NCBI GenBank assembly: GCA_034687125.1
Contig: JAQGBZ010000503.1
Location: 1 to 38,549, forward strand
Direction: 5' to 3'
DNA: 38,549 nt
Source of the DNA: Neelides folsomi
Lineage: Eukaryota; Arthropoda; Collembola; Neelipleona; Neelidae
Shown: one piece after another, positions 23,505 to 33,087 of the stretch
Position numbering within the stretch: position 1 is the first letter of the stretch
How the letters are laid out: each line of letters begins with the position of its first letter
Position numbers and translations under genes: made by a program
Notes under the pieces: model-generated
Database searches by the model: none
What the model saw: only the letters and a program-made list of their open reading frames with translations
Told to the model about the DNA's origin: nothing

Positions 23505-24430
23505 CCTCAAGAGGCTCAAATCAACTAAATTATAATTATATTATTTATTGTTAAAAGTTTTAAAAATGACTTTGTGGAGTGACAAAATGTTGGTCACCAT
23601 TTTCACAGTGAAAATTTCACTGTCCACAAAATCATTTTCAAAGTCAATGTCAAAATCCCATTGCAAGAAACAGATTTTAGCCGACTGTCAACACGAGCCT
23701 TTTATATTCCATTTTGCGTTACTTTTTTGCGGTCCAGTAACTGGCTATTTTGGTTAATAAAGCTAAACGTTACTATTTGTAATGTGTGTTATATATGACA
23801 CAACTCCAATAAAAGGCTAATTAAATTAAACAGGGTAATGTGGTTAATGATTGTGGTAAGGATAAAGTATTCTGATATATTATTATGTAATCTTTTTAAC
23901 ACAATTTAACAGTTTATAAGCTATTTTTATAGGAATGAATGAAAATAAAACAATCACGGGTGTGCCACTATGTATTTAGGTATCAGGGAAAATGATCAAT
24001 CATTAATCATGTCACCATAGCCAATATATCAGATTTCTGTGCAGACCTTTTTTTAAAAAACATTGAAATGATATGAACTAGGTATAACTTAATAAAATTA
24101 TAAGTAGGTAAATCAATCAACATTATCGTGGATCTTGTTTAAGATTTTCATTTACTCATGATAGAAAGGCTTTGGTTAGATGATTGAGAAGTTCATTTTA
24201 AAGGGCATAGAAATGACATTTCGTTTGCTATATTTGGTTATATTGAAGTCTAGATTATACACATACGAGACTATAGAAATACATTGTCTTCATAAACCCG
24301 TTCAATATTTAATATTTTGAAGATTGATTAATTTTAATTTTGGTTTATGGTTTTTTATTGGTTTTTAGCGAATTAGCATATTATGATTATTAAGAATTAG
24401 TAGGATTAGTAGTAATTTAACATCAGTTGA
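23505..24430. other. Intergenic region between divergent genes
   Basis: AT-rich DNA with a nested palindrome at 23563-23638 (separate entry). It should hold the promoter of the membrane-protein gene and the unseen 5' exon(s) of the PGP-repeat gene. The 69-codon plus-strand ORF at 23548-23757 runs through the palindrome and shows no domain, so it is not called. Confidence 0.5.
23563..23638. repeat. Nested imperfect palindrome
   Basis: Outer arms AAAATGACTTTGTGGA and TCCACAAAATCATTTT pair with one mismatch. Inside, TTTCACAGTGAAA and AGTGAAAATTTCACT are overlapping perfect palindromes. The size resembles a decayed palindromic mini-element or a small hairpin RNA, but nothing distinguishes these. 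Confidence 0.7.
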
Positions 24431-26696
24431 TCAATCACCAAAAAATATGAACAAAGGAGGAGGCCTGGCCCAGGGCAGCATAATCCATGGCAGAGATCAA
24501 GATATGAAATAGTAATTTGAAATGTTTCTTATTTCTATACACTCAATCTCCAAATCCTCTTGATAATAAATGTGATGCTTCAGGGCTCTCCATTATTTCA
24601 TGATCGAGAACCGCGTTTAATGCCAGTTAAGAAAGAAGGAAGCCCCGGTCCCATTTATGATCGGATTGATCCTTGGATTAATCTTGTTAATGCCGAATAT
24701 GAATTGGAGTCAAAAAGAGTACTTTGTTTAATTTTCATATACCAATATTCTTCATTTATCAACATCCTTTGATGTGTGTTTACTAATTTATGTTTAAAAA
24801 CAGTGCAATTAATGAACATTATTTTATATTGTTAGCCAAGAAAAAGTTTCGAAAAGTATGTGTCAAATTCAGTCCCAACCATTTACCATCCCTTGGACAT
24901 TTGCGTATTCACAAAGGGAATGGGCAGTCGGTTTTGTCCGTGGTGGAAATCGAGATCGAGAGAATGCCCATCACCCACTGATTATCACACAGGAGATCTA
25001 CGAGGGAATAACGTTGAATACGTAATACATTAAAAATGTTTTTTAAAGATTCAAAGATTCGTTGTCTAAAGTCAGAAGAATTATAATCATCTGTAATTAT
25101 ATTATGCCCTTTTGTAGAAATTCCCAGAGAGTAAATCCAAAGGGCCAATTTACATTGACTTTACAAGGAATTCCGTTCGACCTCCAATTGTGAAACCGAA
25201 ATTCAGTCCTGCACCAAATGCTTACAAGCCAAGACGTCAATACGAAAGTGGTGGAATTTTCTTATCCAAACTTTGCGAGGGAGAAAGTGCAAAGAGATGT
25301 TTTGATCTGATTCACTATTATGCTTGCACAAGAGTACAAGAACAATACTCTCATATAATAACATAATATTTATAATATTATTTATAATATTATTTCAATT
25401 TTTTAATAAAAATAAGTATTTTAACGATTTTGTGAATGATTTAACGTAGTACACACCAGGGCCGGCTGATCATTATGTGACAAGATCTTTCACAAATATT
25501 CCATTCAATGCAATTTCAGCTCCTTTTAAATCCAAAGTTAAAGTAAGAGATCTCCACTAATTTTTAATTTGTTGATTTATGATTGTTTATCTGAATCCCT
25601 TAAAGTTAGTATTGTAATTGCAGCCTCTTGAATATGGAAACAAGTATACTCCAAGTCCTAACAAATATTTTCAAAGTCATTTAAATGCTGATGACATTTG
25701 GCCACCGCTTTTACCTTCAATTGTCATATTCCCAGCCAAGTCTGTACCATTTGAAACTTCTGAAGAAAGGTTCAAATCTCGGACTTGTTTAGAGAAGCGT
25801 CCTGGGCCCGCCGATCATTGCATTAGGGGATTCACAGAGAGAATGCTTTGTGATGTTTGTAAAAAATTGCATGTTTGTTGTAATCCAAAACTCGGATTTC
25901 TAACAACTGCAGAGAGATTCCCAAAAGAAAAGGAAATTAAAATAGAGACAATATCAGAGACAAATTGTTCGGAGCGCGGTTGGAAAAATATTCGCCCCAA
26001 AAGATATCAAACCTATCCGTATCATGGCCATTGCTTGGATGCTTATGTAATCAAATTAACTAAATAGTTAAAAACTAAGAATCTTATTGACATAATAAAA
26101 CATATTGAATAATCAATTATTTTTATAGGATTCACCAGGTCCAATTTATGATACAAATCCTGGAACGAAAGCAATTAAGGGTCAAAAGAGTTGGTGGTGT
26201 CCAAGACATCCCTCAACGTCAGCATTTACCAATTCTGGATGTGGTCGTAATTTAGATTTGGTCAAAATCGACGATGACATTCCTGGACCTGATCGATATT
26301 ATGCGAGACTCCCTGAATGCTGTAAGATTGACGAGAAAACATCTCTGGGATTGTGCCATTGTCTTAAGAAAGAAATTCCTCCGAGATTTATGAAATCAAC
26401 AAGTCTTGGACCAGGGCCAAGCCATAAGGTCCCATATTGATTTTGATTACAATATAAATTATTTAAAATTTGTAAAAAGGCACAAATCATATATTTTATT
26501 TAAACCAAAATATGGGTTTTATAGTTTTACGTGAAACAAGACTGTTTGGAGAGGAAGTCAATTTGGCACCTTTAACGTGGAACTCAAACATGTCGTTCCA
26601 CCCAAAATTCGTCCGAATACTGGTGGATTCCATCCGAAAGGACCATTAGATAAGCTTGGAGCATGGTCTGTCCATTTAATATCTAAAAAGTTATGA
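24431..26696 (+). CDS. PGP-repeat (SHIPPO/STPG/ODF3-like) protein, 5' end unresolved
   Basis: Sperm-tail or axoneme-associated microtubule proteins carry degenerate Pro-Gly-Pro repeats of this kind (family knowledge). Exons: a 5' piece ending at 24511, then 24584-24718, 24836-25021, 25118-25333, 25450-25542, 25624-26046, 26129-26428 and 26541-26696. The last seven total 1,509 nt (502 aa). About ten repeats are visible: RPGPGQHNPW, SPGPIYDR, CPSPTDYH, KGPIYIDF, SPAPNAYK, TPGPADHY, TPSPNKYF, RPGPADHC, SPGPIYDT, IPGPDRYY, GPGPSHK. Every junction is phase 0. The protein is unusually cysteine-rich in its second half (for example CDVCKKLHVCC). The first listed piece (open from 24431, after a TGA) has no ATG, so the true start lies upstream or the exon begins within it; an alternative start is the ATG at 24575. 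The last intron uses a weak GTCCCA donor; without it the protein ends VPY at 26440. Confidence 0.75.
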
Positions 26697-27373
26697 TAGA
26701 CTTTTTATAGTAAACTGTTAATTTGTTATACCTACTGTACAGATAGGTAGATGTGATATAAAATATATTATATATTACATATGTAGTACTTAATATTTAT
26801 GTATAAATCAATCATATTTAATAATTAGATTGAACTAATTGTAAGTTGAAAAAATTAAATCTTTAAATTATATAAAAATTGTTTGCTGCAAACAAATCCT
26901 TTTTCATACCTTTTTTGTAATTTACTGTAAAGTTAGTCAATTTACAATAATTACATACTCCCAAATGATGACAGATTCAGATGACAAACTGTGAATTGTA
27001 TTGTGACAAATGAAATGATAAATATGTAATTTCGACGCAATTGGTCTCCTATTTAATTTAATATTAACTATAATGTAGTTTATCGATACACGAGCATAAT
27101 GTGAATGTAAATTTCCTATGTTTGCTCAAGTGATTGTTACTCAAAGTGTTGCATCCGGAAATTGAGCATATCATTATGATGGGTTTGTTCATATCAGTCG
27201 AAAAACGTGGTCAGTCAGTTAAAGATTTCATAGGTGGATTTCCATTTGGCGATCATTTTATTCACGTTTTATTCCTTCAGCTTTTTAATTCCCAATTTAC
27301 TTTCAATCGCTGGTCAATTTAAAATTTGTTTGTTAGCAAAGAGCCTTTTACTTACCCCAAACTAAAAATTGTT
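26697..27373. other. Intergenic region between PGP-repeat gene and SLC49-like gene
   Basis: AT-rich. It holds the 3'UTR of the PGP-repeat gene and the upstream region of the transporter. An acceptor-like TTTGTTAG lies 37 nt before the transporter ATG, so part may be a 5'UTR intron. The 62-codon ORF at 27134-27322 lacks any recognisable domain. Confidence 0.5.
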
Positions 27374-29080
27374 ATGTCCAAAATTTATATTTATTTGGAT
27401 TCCGAAGGCTTGGATGGAAATTCACAAGACCAATTTCATTCTTTGTCTGAAGATGAAAGGAACCGAAGTGACATTGAAGACAGTGGCTTTGGATTTGGAA
27501 GACTTGGTCTTGGGAGTGAAAGTGAGATGAGTGGACAAAGTCAAACCAACGAAGGGACAAACGGAGAAACCAAAGGAGGAAGCGTGGAATTTCTCATGTA
27601 CAAACGGAGATGGATTGGAATGACAGCAATCGTCTTTTTAAATTGGTCCACTGCATTGGTTTGTATCACTTTTACGGCCGTCCCGGAGATGTCAAAAGAA
27701 TGGCTCAACACGACAGAAACAAATGTGAACTTGACGGCAGTTTTGTACTTTGTGGCTTTCGTCCTCGTCGCCCCTCTCAGCGGATTTATTTTTGAAAAAC
27801 GGGGAATAAAAACTGCTGTAAATAATTAATTCCCATTTAATCAAACTTCGATGACATTTTAACTACATGGTATATGTAAGTATACTATAAATTAGATATT
27901 TCAAATGCCATTTAGCTAATTGTTGGAGGATTACTGAACATTATCGGCTCTTGGATTCGATGCATTGGAGCTTTTATTGAGAGCGACGAGGACAATTATA
28001 AATGGCGTCTTTCAGTAGTTTTAATTGGGCAGTTGATCGCAGCAGCGGGGCAACCGTTTTTTCTAAACGCTCCTCCAAAGTTTGCCGCGGTTTGGTTCAG
28101 TGAGGGAAGTCGAACCACTGCAACGACCATTGGGAGCATTTGTAATAGTTAACATCCATTTCATGTATTCAAGTTGTAATTACTATCAATTTGACTATCT
28201 TACTATTAATTTGATTTATTTCATTATTTTTATAGCAAGTCCTTTATCTGCTGCTTTGGCCTTCGTTATATTTCCCTCGATTGTGACAAGTTCGGGAGAT
28301 GTTCCTCGTAGCCTTTACATTGTTGGGGTTTCCGGAATCATTGCCATTATCCCTGTTCTTTTAATGGAATCGACTCCTCCGACTCCACCTTCGCCCTCGG
28401 CCGCCTTCGCAATCGCTGACCTCATCGAACTCCCCTTTTGGATATCAATCAAGAAAGTTTCTAAAAACAAGTCCTTTTGGCTCCTATTTGTCATTTTCTC
28501 TCTGTTTGTGGCCATTTCCAATGCCTTCACTTCTTTAATCCAGCAAATAGTCGAACCGTATAAATATACCGAAAATGAAGCGGGATTGTTCGGGGCTGGG
28601 CTCATCGTTGCAGGGTTGATTGGTGCAGGCGTCGCTGGTCTTTACGTAGACAAGACGAAGAATTACCAAAGTTTTATTAAATTCGTCGCTCCGCTCATCG
28701 CATTAACTTACGTTGTGATCATTTTTACTGTGAGGGAAAATTTCTTTTGGGTTTTGATGCTCAACTTTTGTCTAATGGGAATGCTATCGTTTTCAATATT
28801 GCCTGTTGCTCTTGAACTTGGCATTGAATGCACATACCCCGCCCCACCCTCGGCATCGACTTCTATATTGTGGATGGGCGGGCAGGCGGGGGCGATCATC
28901 GTCCTTGCACTATTAGACATGTTGAGGAACGACAACCCAGATGCGGATCCACCAAAGAATTATAACAATGCCGTCATTTTTATAGCGGTATTTGCATATA
29001 TCGTATCTATTTTACCGCTATTTTATAAAGCCAAAAATCTACGATTGGAGGCGGAGAGGGAAACGAGAAATGTAATGTGA
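27374..29080 (+). CDS. Major facilitator, SLC49 (FLVCR/DIRC2-like) transporter
   Basis: Twelve-helix plasma or organelle membrane carrier. Animal SLC49 members move haem, choline or related small molecules; the substrate here cannot be told. Exons 27374-27817, 27916-28147, 28236-29080; 1,521 nt, 506 aa. The N-terminal 75 residues are hydrophilic and Ser/Asp/Glu-rich. Helix 1 follows YKRRWIGMTAIVFLNW. The A-motif position between helices 2 and 3 reads GFIFEKRGIKTA, matching the family's LLDTRGLR-type loop. Helices 4-5 include LIGQLIAAAGQPFFLNAPPK and AAVWFSEGSRTTATTIGS, which resemble FLVCR (GQ..CSVAQ...LGLPS, SVWFGP.E.STA). The C half has LYVDKTKNYQSF and LGIECTYPAPPSASTSILWM, both family-like. 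The second junction splits a codon after one base (N-T-S). It is best described as SLC49 family; assignment to FLVCR or DIRC2 is not claimed. Confidence 0.87.
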
Positions 29081-29578
29081 GAGGAGATAACACATCTTAC
29101 ACATCTTCATTTAATTGGTTAATTTTCAATGTCCTGAAGGTCCTGAACATTATGCAGGGAAATTAAAATATGCCATGTCCCTTATTTCGAACCAAATGTC
29201 GCCGTGTTCTTTTTTAAAATGCAAGTTAAATGTTACAAATACTACCGCATTATTTATCTGTACTTACATTTAATCTTGTCTTATTTAGTGCGCAAAAACA
29301 TGCCTTTGTTATTTAAAATTACAAATTATATTAATTTACCCAGTCATTACACAAAGTTGGTGGTTTAATTTTGGTAAATAAATTATAAAATTGGTAATTG
29401 AGAACCGTTCATTCGCATTGCATTTTCTGTTTGCAATACATGAGAATGGAGTATATCTCGTGCTCAGGAATTTTTGATCGGCCCGGGAATGAGTTTCTCC
29501 ACATGATAAAAATAGCAAATATAGTGTGCCAGAATTGCATAAATTGGATCATTAATTAAATTTTAGGCGAAATTAAAA
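29081..29578. other. Intergenic, SLC49-like 3' flank and HSCB promoter
   Basis: AT-rich, no coding frame supported. The final bases carry an acceptor-like TAAATTTTAG ending 12 nt before the HSCB ATG. Confidence 0.5.
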
Positions 29579-30378
29579 ATGTTTAGTAGATTTATATTAA
29601 GAAGATTAAGTTGTTTTAAGTGTAATACAACTGTTCCAGAAACGTTTCCTCCCAAGTGCCCTTCATGCTCTTCACTTCAGCCGGTCAAAGATCCTCCTAA
29701 CTATTTTAACCTCCTCACTTCAAAACAACAATTCTCTGTCGATATCAATTCTCTTACGAAAGCTCATAAATCACTTCAAAAGGTGCTACATCCCGATTTA
29801 TACACTAATAAAGACGAGGTAAAAAAATAATACACTAAAAACCCGTATAAATAAATAATATTCACGTTAAACTTTTTACTTAACTTTTATTTTTAAATTG
29901 GTTATTTTGCAGGTTGAAAAGGAAGCAAGTCAAATTCTGAGCGGTCTAATCAACAAAGCATTAGTCACTTTACTTGACCCATTGAAACGAGGGTCGTATT
30001 TATTAGAATTAAAAGGAAGACCACCGAAGGAAGTCACTTTGGACGGTCCATTTCTAATGCTTGCGTTTGAATTTAACGAAACTGTTGAAGAAATTAAGAG
30101 TAAATCCGAATGGGAACAAATGCGTGCAACTGTAGCGGAACACTATGATAAACTTTTAGGGTTTGTAATTCAATTTAATTTAACAAGTTTATGTACTTCT
30201 AAACCAAAAATAAATTCAAATGTCGCTTTTTATTTCTTTTTAATATAGGGAGCTTGAGATCAATTTTTCAAATGGAGACGACGATGGGGCAGAGATAACA
30301 ATCGCAAAATTGAGATATTTTAGAAATCTAAATAGCCAATTGAAGGAAGTTCAGTCACGACTTGGAATTGTCTTATAA
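29579..30378 (+). CDS. HSCB: HSCB, mitochondrial iron-sulfur cluster co-chaperone
   Basis: J-domain co-chaperone that brings the scaffold ISCU to the mitochondrial Hsp70 (HSPA9) for Fe-S cluster transfer. Exons 29579-29818, 29913-30160, 30249-30378; 618 nt, 205 aa. The N terminus (MFSRFILRRLS) is basic and suits a mitochondrial presequence. It is followed by CFKCN...CPSC, the metal-binding tetracysteine found in animal HSCB. The J domain begins NYFNLL (about residue 41) with helix II and the invariant HPD (HPDLY, near residue 73). The second half has the HscB C-terminal three-helix domain, with EASQILSGLINKALVTLLDP and the LRYFRNLNSQL segment near the end. Domain order and length match animal HSCB. 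All phases close; the split codon at the last junction gives Gly. Confidence 0.95.
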
Positions 30379-31075
30379 TTTGTGATTTTATTTAGATATT
30401 TTAGTATAATGTCAATCTCTCTAAATGTAATACCTTTCCCATATTTATGTCCCCTTTTATAATATATTTTACGTTAGCAAAATGAATTCCCTTAATATTT
30501 TTAATAAAGCTTCAATGAAGAAAAATCCGAATATAAAATTATTATTGATTATCTGAAATTACCTATATTTTGTAAATCATAGATAAATCATTTCATCCTT
30601 TCAATAATAACATAATATTCATGCTCATGAGCATTATACCATAAACATAATAAAGCATAATATATAATAAGCTAGCATTGTGTCATAAAGATAGGCATAC
30701 TCCAAAATCTTATCAAACTCCATCAGTGTATATCTGGTTTTTGAATAGGTATTTACATTAGTTTTAATCTGATATATTTGATAGCGATAAATGTGTTGGA
30801 GCATTGAGCCACATTCTAATAAATATGAAACTAAAAAGAATGAAGAACTGCATGCAATACACTTACTTGCATGCAGCAGGATATGGTTTTGGCGTTTGAT
30901 TTCATTCAGCACGTGCAAATGATCCAAAAGCCGGAAAGTTGAAGAATCTCAGATCCAGAAATTCTGGACAAGAATTCATCAAAACTCTTTCCATAATAGC
31001 ATTATTAAACAATAGTTAATTAATATCAATTTCAGAATCGAAATGTTAAAATCAAAATAGGATTACCTTAAAATA
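30379..31075. other. Intergenic, HSCB 3' flank and RCL1 5' flank
   Basis: AT-rich, no gene recognised. The minus-strand ORF at 30634-30927 has no domain and poor composition. An acceptor-like CAATTTCAG about 40 nt before the RCL1 ATG suggests a 5'UTR intron; an upstream out-of-context ATG lies between them. A short TTGCATGCA-type inverted motif is repeated near 30850-30880. Confidence 0.5.
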
Positions 31076-32516
31076 ATGGAAGGACGAATTGAATATCGTG
31101 GAGTGAGTTGTCTTCGTCATCGACTTTGTTTGGCCGTTCTTTCATCTCGACCATTGTTAATAACGGAAATTAGATCAGGAGGAGATACTCATTTAGGACT
31201 TAATGAAGCGGAAGTTGCCTTCATTTCACTAATTGTGTCCCTCTCTAATGGAGCTAAGACAAAAATTTCAGAGACGGGAACACAACTCACTTTTGTTCCT
31301 GGGCTTCTTCATGGAGGTGAGTTAATTATTCTTACAATCATACTATTACATAATTATAATAAATACAATTTTGAGTGTTTTATAGCATTTAGAGTATTTT
31401 AGGTTAACATAATAAATAAATCATGATTTGACGGATTTTAGGTCGTGCAGAAGTTGATTGTGTTGGGAAACCCATCAGTTATTTTTTGGAACCCCTTTTG
31501 CTCCTTGGCCCATTTGCAAAAAAGCCTTTTAATATTACCCTAAGGGGAAATGTTTGTCCTGGCGATGGACAAGTTTCCGTCCAAGCCATCTCTGCTGCTT
31601 GTCTTCCCGTCTTGGAAAAGTTTGGAGTTGAACCAGTTATCTCGGTAATGTCAAAGATTACAAAATTGAAAAGAAAACACGAATTTAAAATCTCGTTTCT
31701 CATTATGTTTATGTTTAATTTTTTAGATTGTTCGTGGAGGTTCAAAAGGAGAAGTGAATTTTACATGTACGGTTAGAAAACAAATCATATTTTCAAGTTC
31801 CAATTTCACATCTCCTGGACTTGTCAAAAAAGTTCGTGGGAATGGTGTGGGATTCAAAGTGGCTCGTCAACTTGTTGAAAGAGCAACACGTTCAGCTAAG
31901 GTTTATAAAATTACCAATAATTGATCTCTAACAATTAAAAAATGTTCATTGGGGTGTTTAAATATAATAATCAAATTGGGTTTAATTAGGGAGCTTTGAT
32001 TCCACTTCTTAGCGATGTGGACATGCAAATCGGGATGTTTGGGGGAGAGGCAGGTTACGGCCTTCTTCTCCGTGCAGAGACAACCACTGGGACTGTTTAT
32101 GTGGCAGATGGTTGGGCCGTCGCTGGAGAATCACCTGAAGATTTTGGAGCGAATTTGGCACGAAAGCTCCTCAGAGAAATTTCTGCCCAAGGAACTGTGG
32201 ATTCAATAGCTCAACCTCTCTTTTTATCTCTTATGGCTTTAGGTATTTGAATATAAAATACATATTATGTAGTTAAAATAATATTATTTTAATTAATCTA
32301 ATTTTATTTATAATCAATTTCTTTTTACAATTAATTATTGTAGGACGTAGAGATGTTGTGAGCGGTGTCATTGGACCTTTGACTCCAATGACCGTTCAAC
32401 TCCTTCGCGATCTTAAACAATTTTTTGGACTCACATTCCGAGTGGAAGGCGATGGACCTTTCACACTTTCTTGTTTAGCTATTGGATATACAAATCTTAA
32501 TAAAACTACACTTTAA
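31076..32516 (+). CDS. RCL1: RCL1, RNA 3'-terminal phosphate cyclase-like ribosome biogenesis factor
   Basis: Nucleolar SSU-processome component that partners the GTPase Bms1 in early 18S pre-rRNA processing (family knowledge). Exons 31076-31316, 31442-31644, 31727-31900, 31990-32242, 32344-32516; 1,044 nt, 347 aa. Signatures along the length: CLRHRLCLAVLSSRPLLI near the start; ETGTQLTFVPGLLHGG; YFLEPLLLLGPFAKKPF; LRGNVCPGD; IVRGGSKGEVNF; KVRGNGVGFKV; GYGLLLRAETTTGT; SPEDFGANLARKLLREI; and VIGPLTPMTVQLLRDLKQFF then IGYTNLNKT at the C terminus. These match RCL1 rather than catalytic RtcA, whose GQ-type N-terminal substrate loop and active-site histidine are not evident. Slightly shorter than human RCL1 (373 aa), mainly through loop losses. 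The 3' end is convergent with eIF4G. Confidence 0.95.
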
Positions 32517-33087
32517 ATACAAAAAATTGCATGATAATGAATTATCGGTATTAATTTTGGCTAAAATAAGAGTAATTTAATTATTACATTTAAAAAAAGT
32601 AATTTATTGCAAATGTTATTTTTTCTTCAAATGCTCTTCAAAAAGTATGGTTTTAGCTGCCTTAAGTTGTTTAAGGTTTACCATATCATCTATACTACGA
32701 TCTTGATATGTTATATGATATCAAATGACTTTTAACTCTTCATGGGCTTTCTTTTATGTTAATTGTTGAAGGCTAAGACGTTGGGTGATCCCAATGTATG
32801 CAAAACTGAAGCAAATTGTTAAAACTTGCAATTTTCAATGAAATGGAATAATAAATGAGTTCAAAGTTGTAAAACAATCAATAGATACATATAATATATA
32901 TTCAATAAATTCAATTAACATTATTCTATTAGCTATATAACTTCTTTATTCTTAATATTATTCTTACATACTTATCGTTAGACATTATTTTTTTCTTATA
33001 TAGTTAGTTATATGCAAAAGAACATGAATTTAATATTCCGCATAATTAGAATAATATTATATTAACAGTTAGGCACTTGACAAAATT
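32517..33087. other. Convergent 3' flanks of RCL1 and eIF4G
   Basis: AT-rich, no coding frame, RNA gene or repeat recognised. It should contain both 3'UTRs and polyadenylation sites. Confidence 0.55.

Noticed and set aside
30634..30927. 97-codon minus-strand ORF between HSCB and RCL1
   Set aside because: No domain or splice support is seen; its Tyr/Ile-rich composition is typical of AT-rich noncoding DNA.
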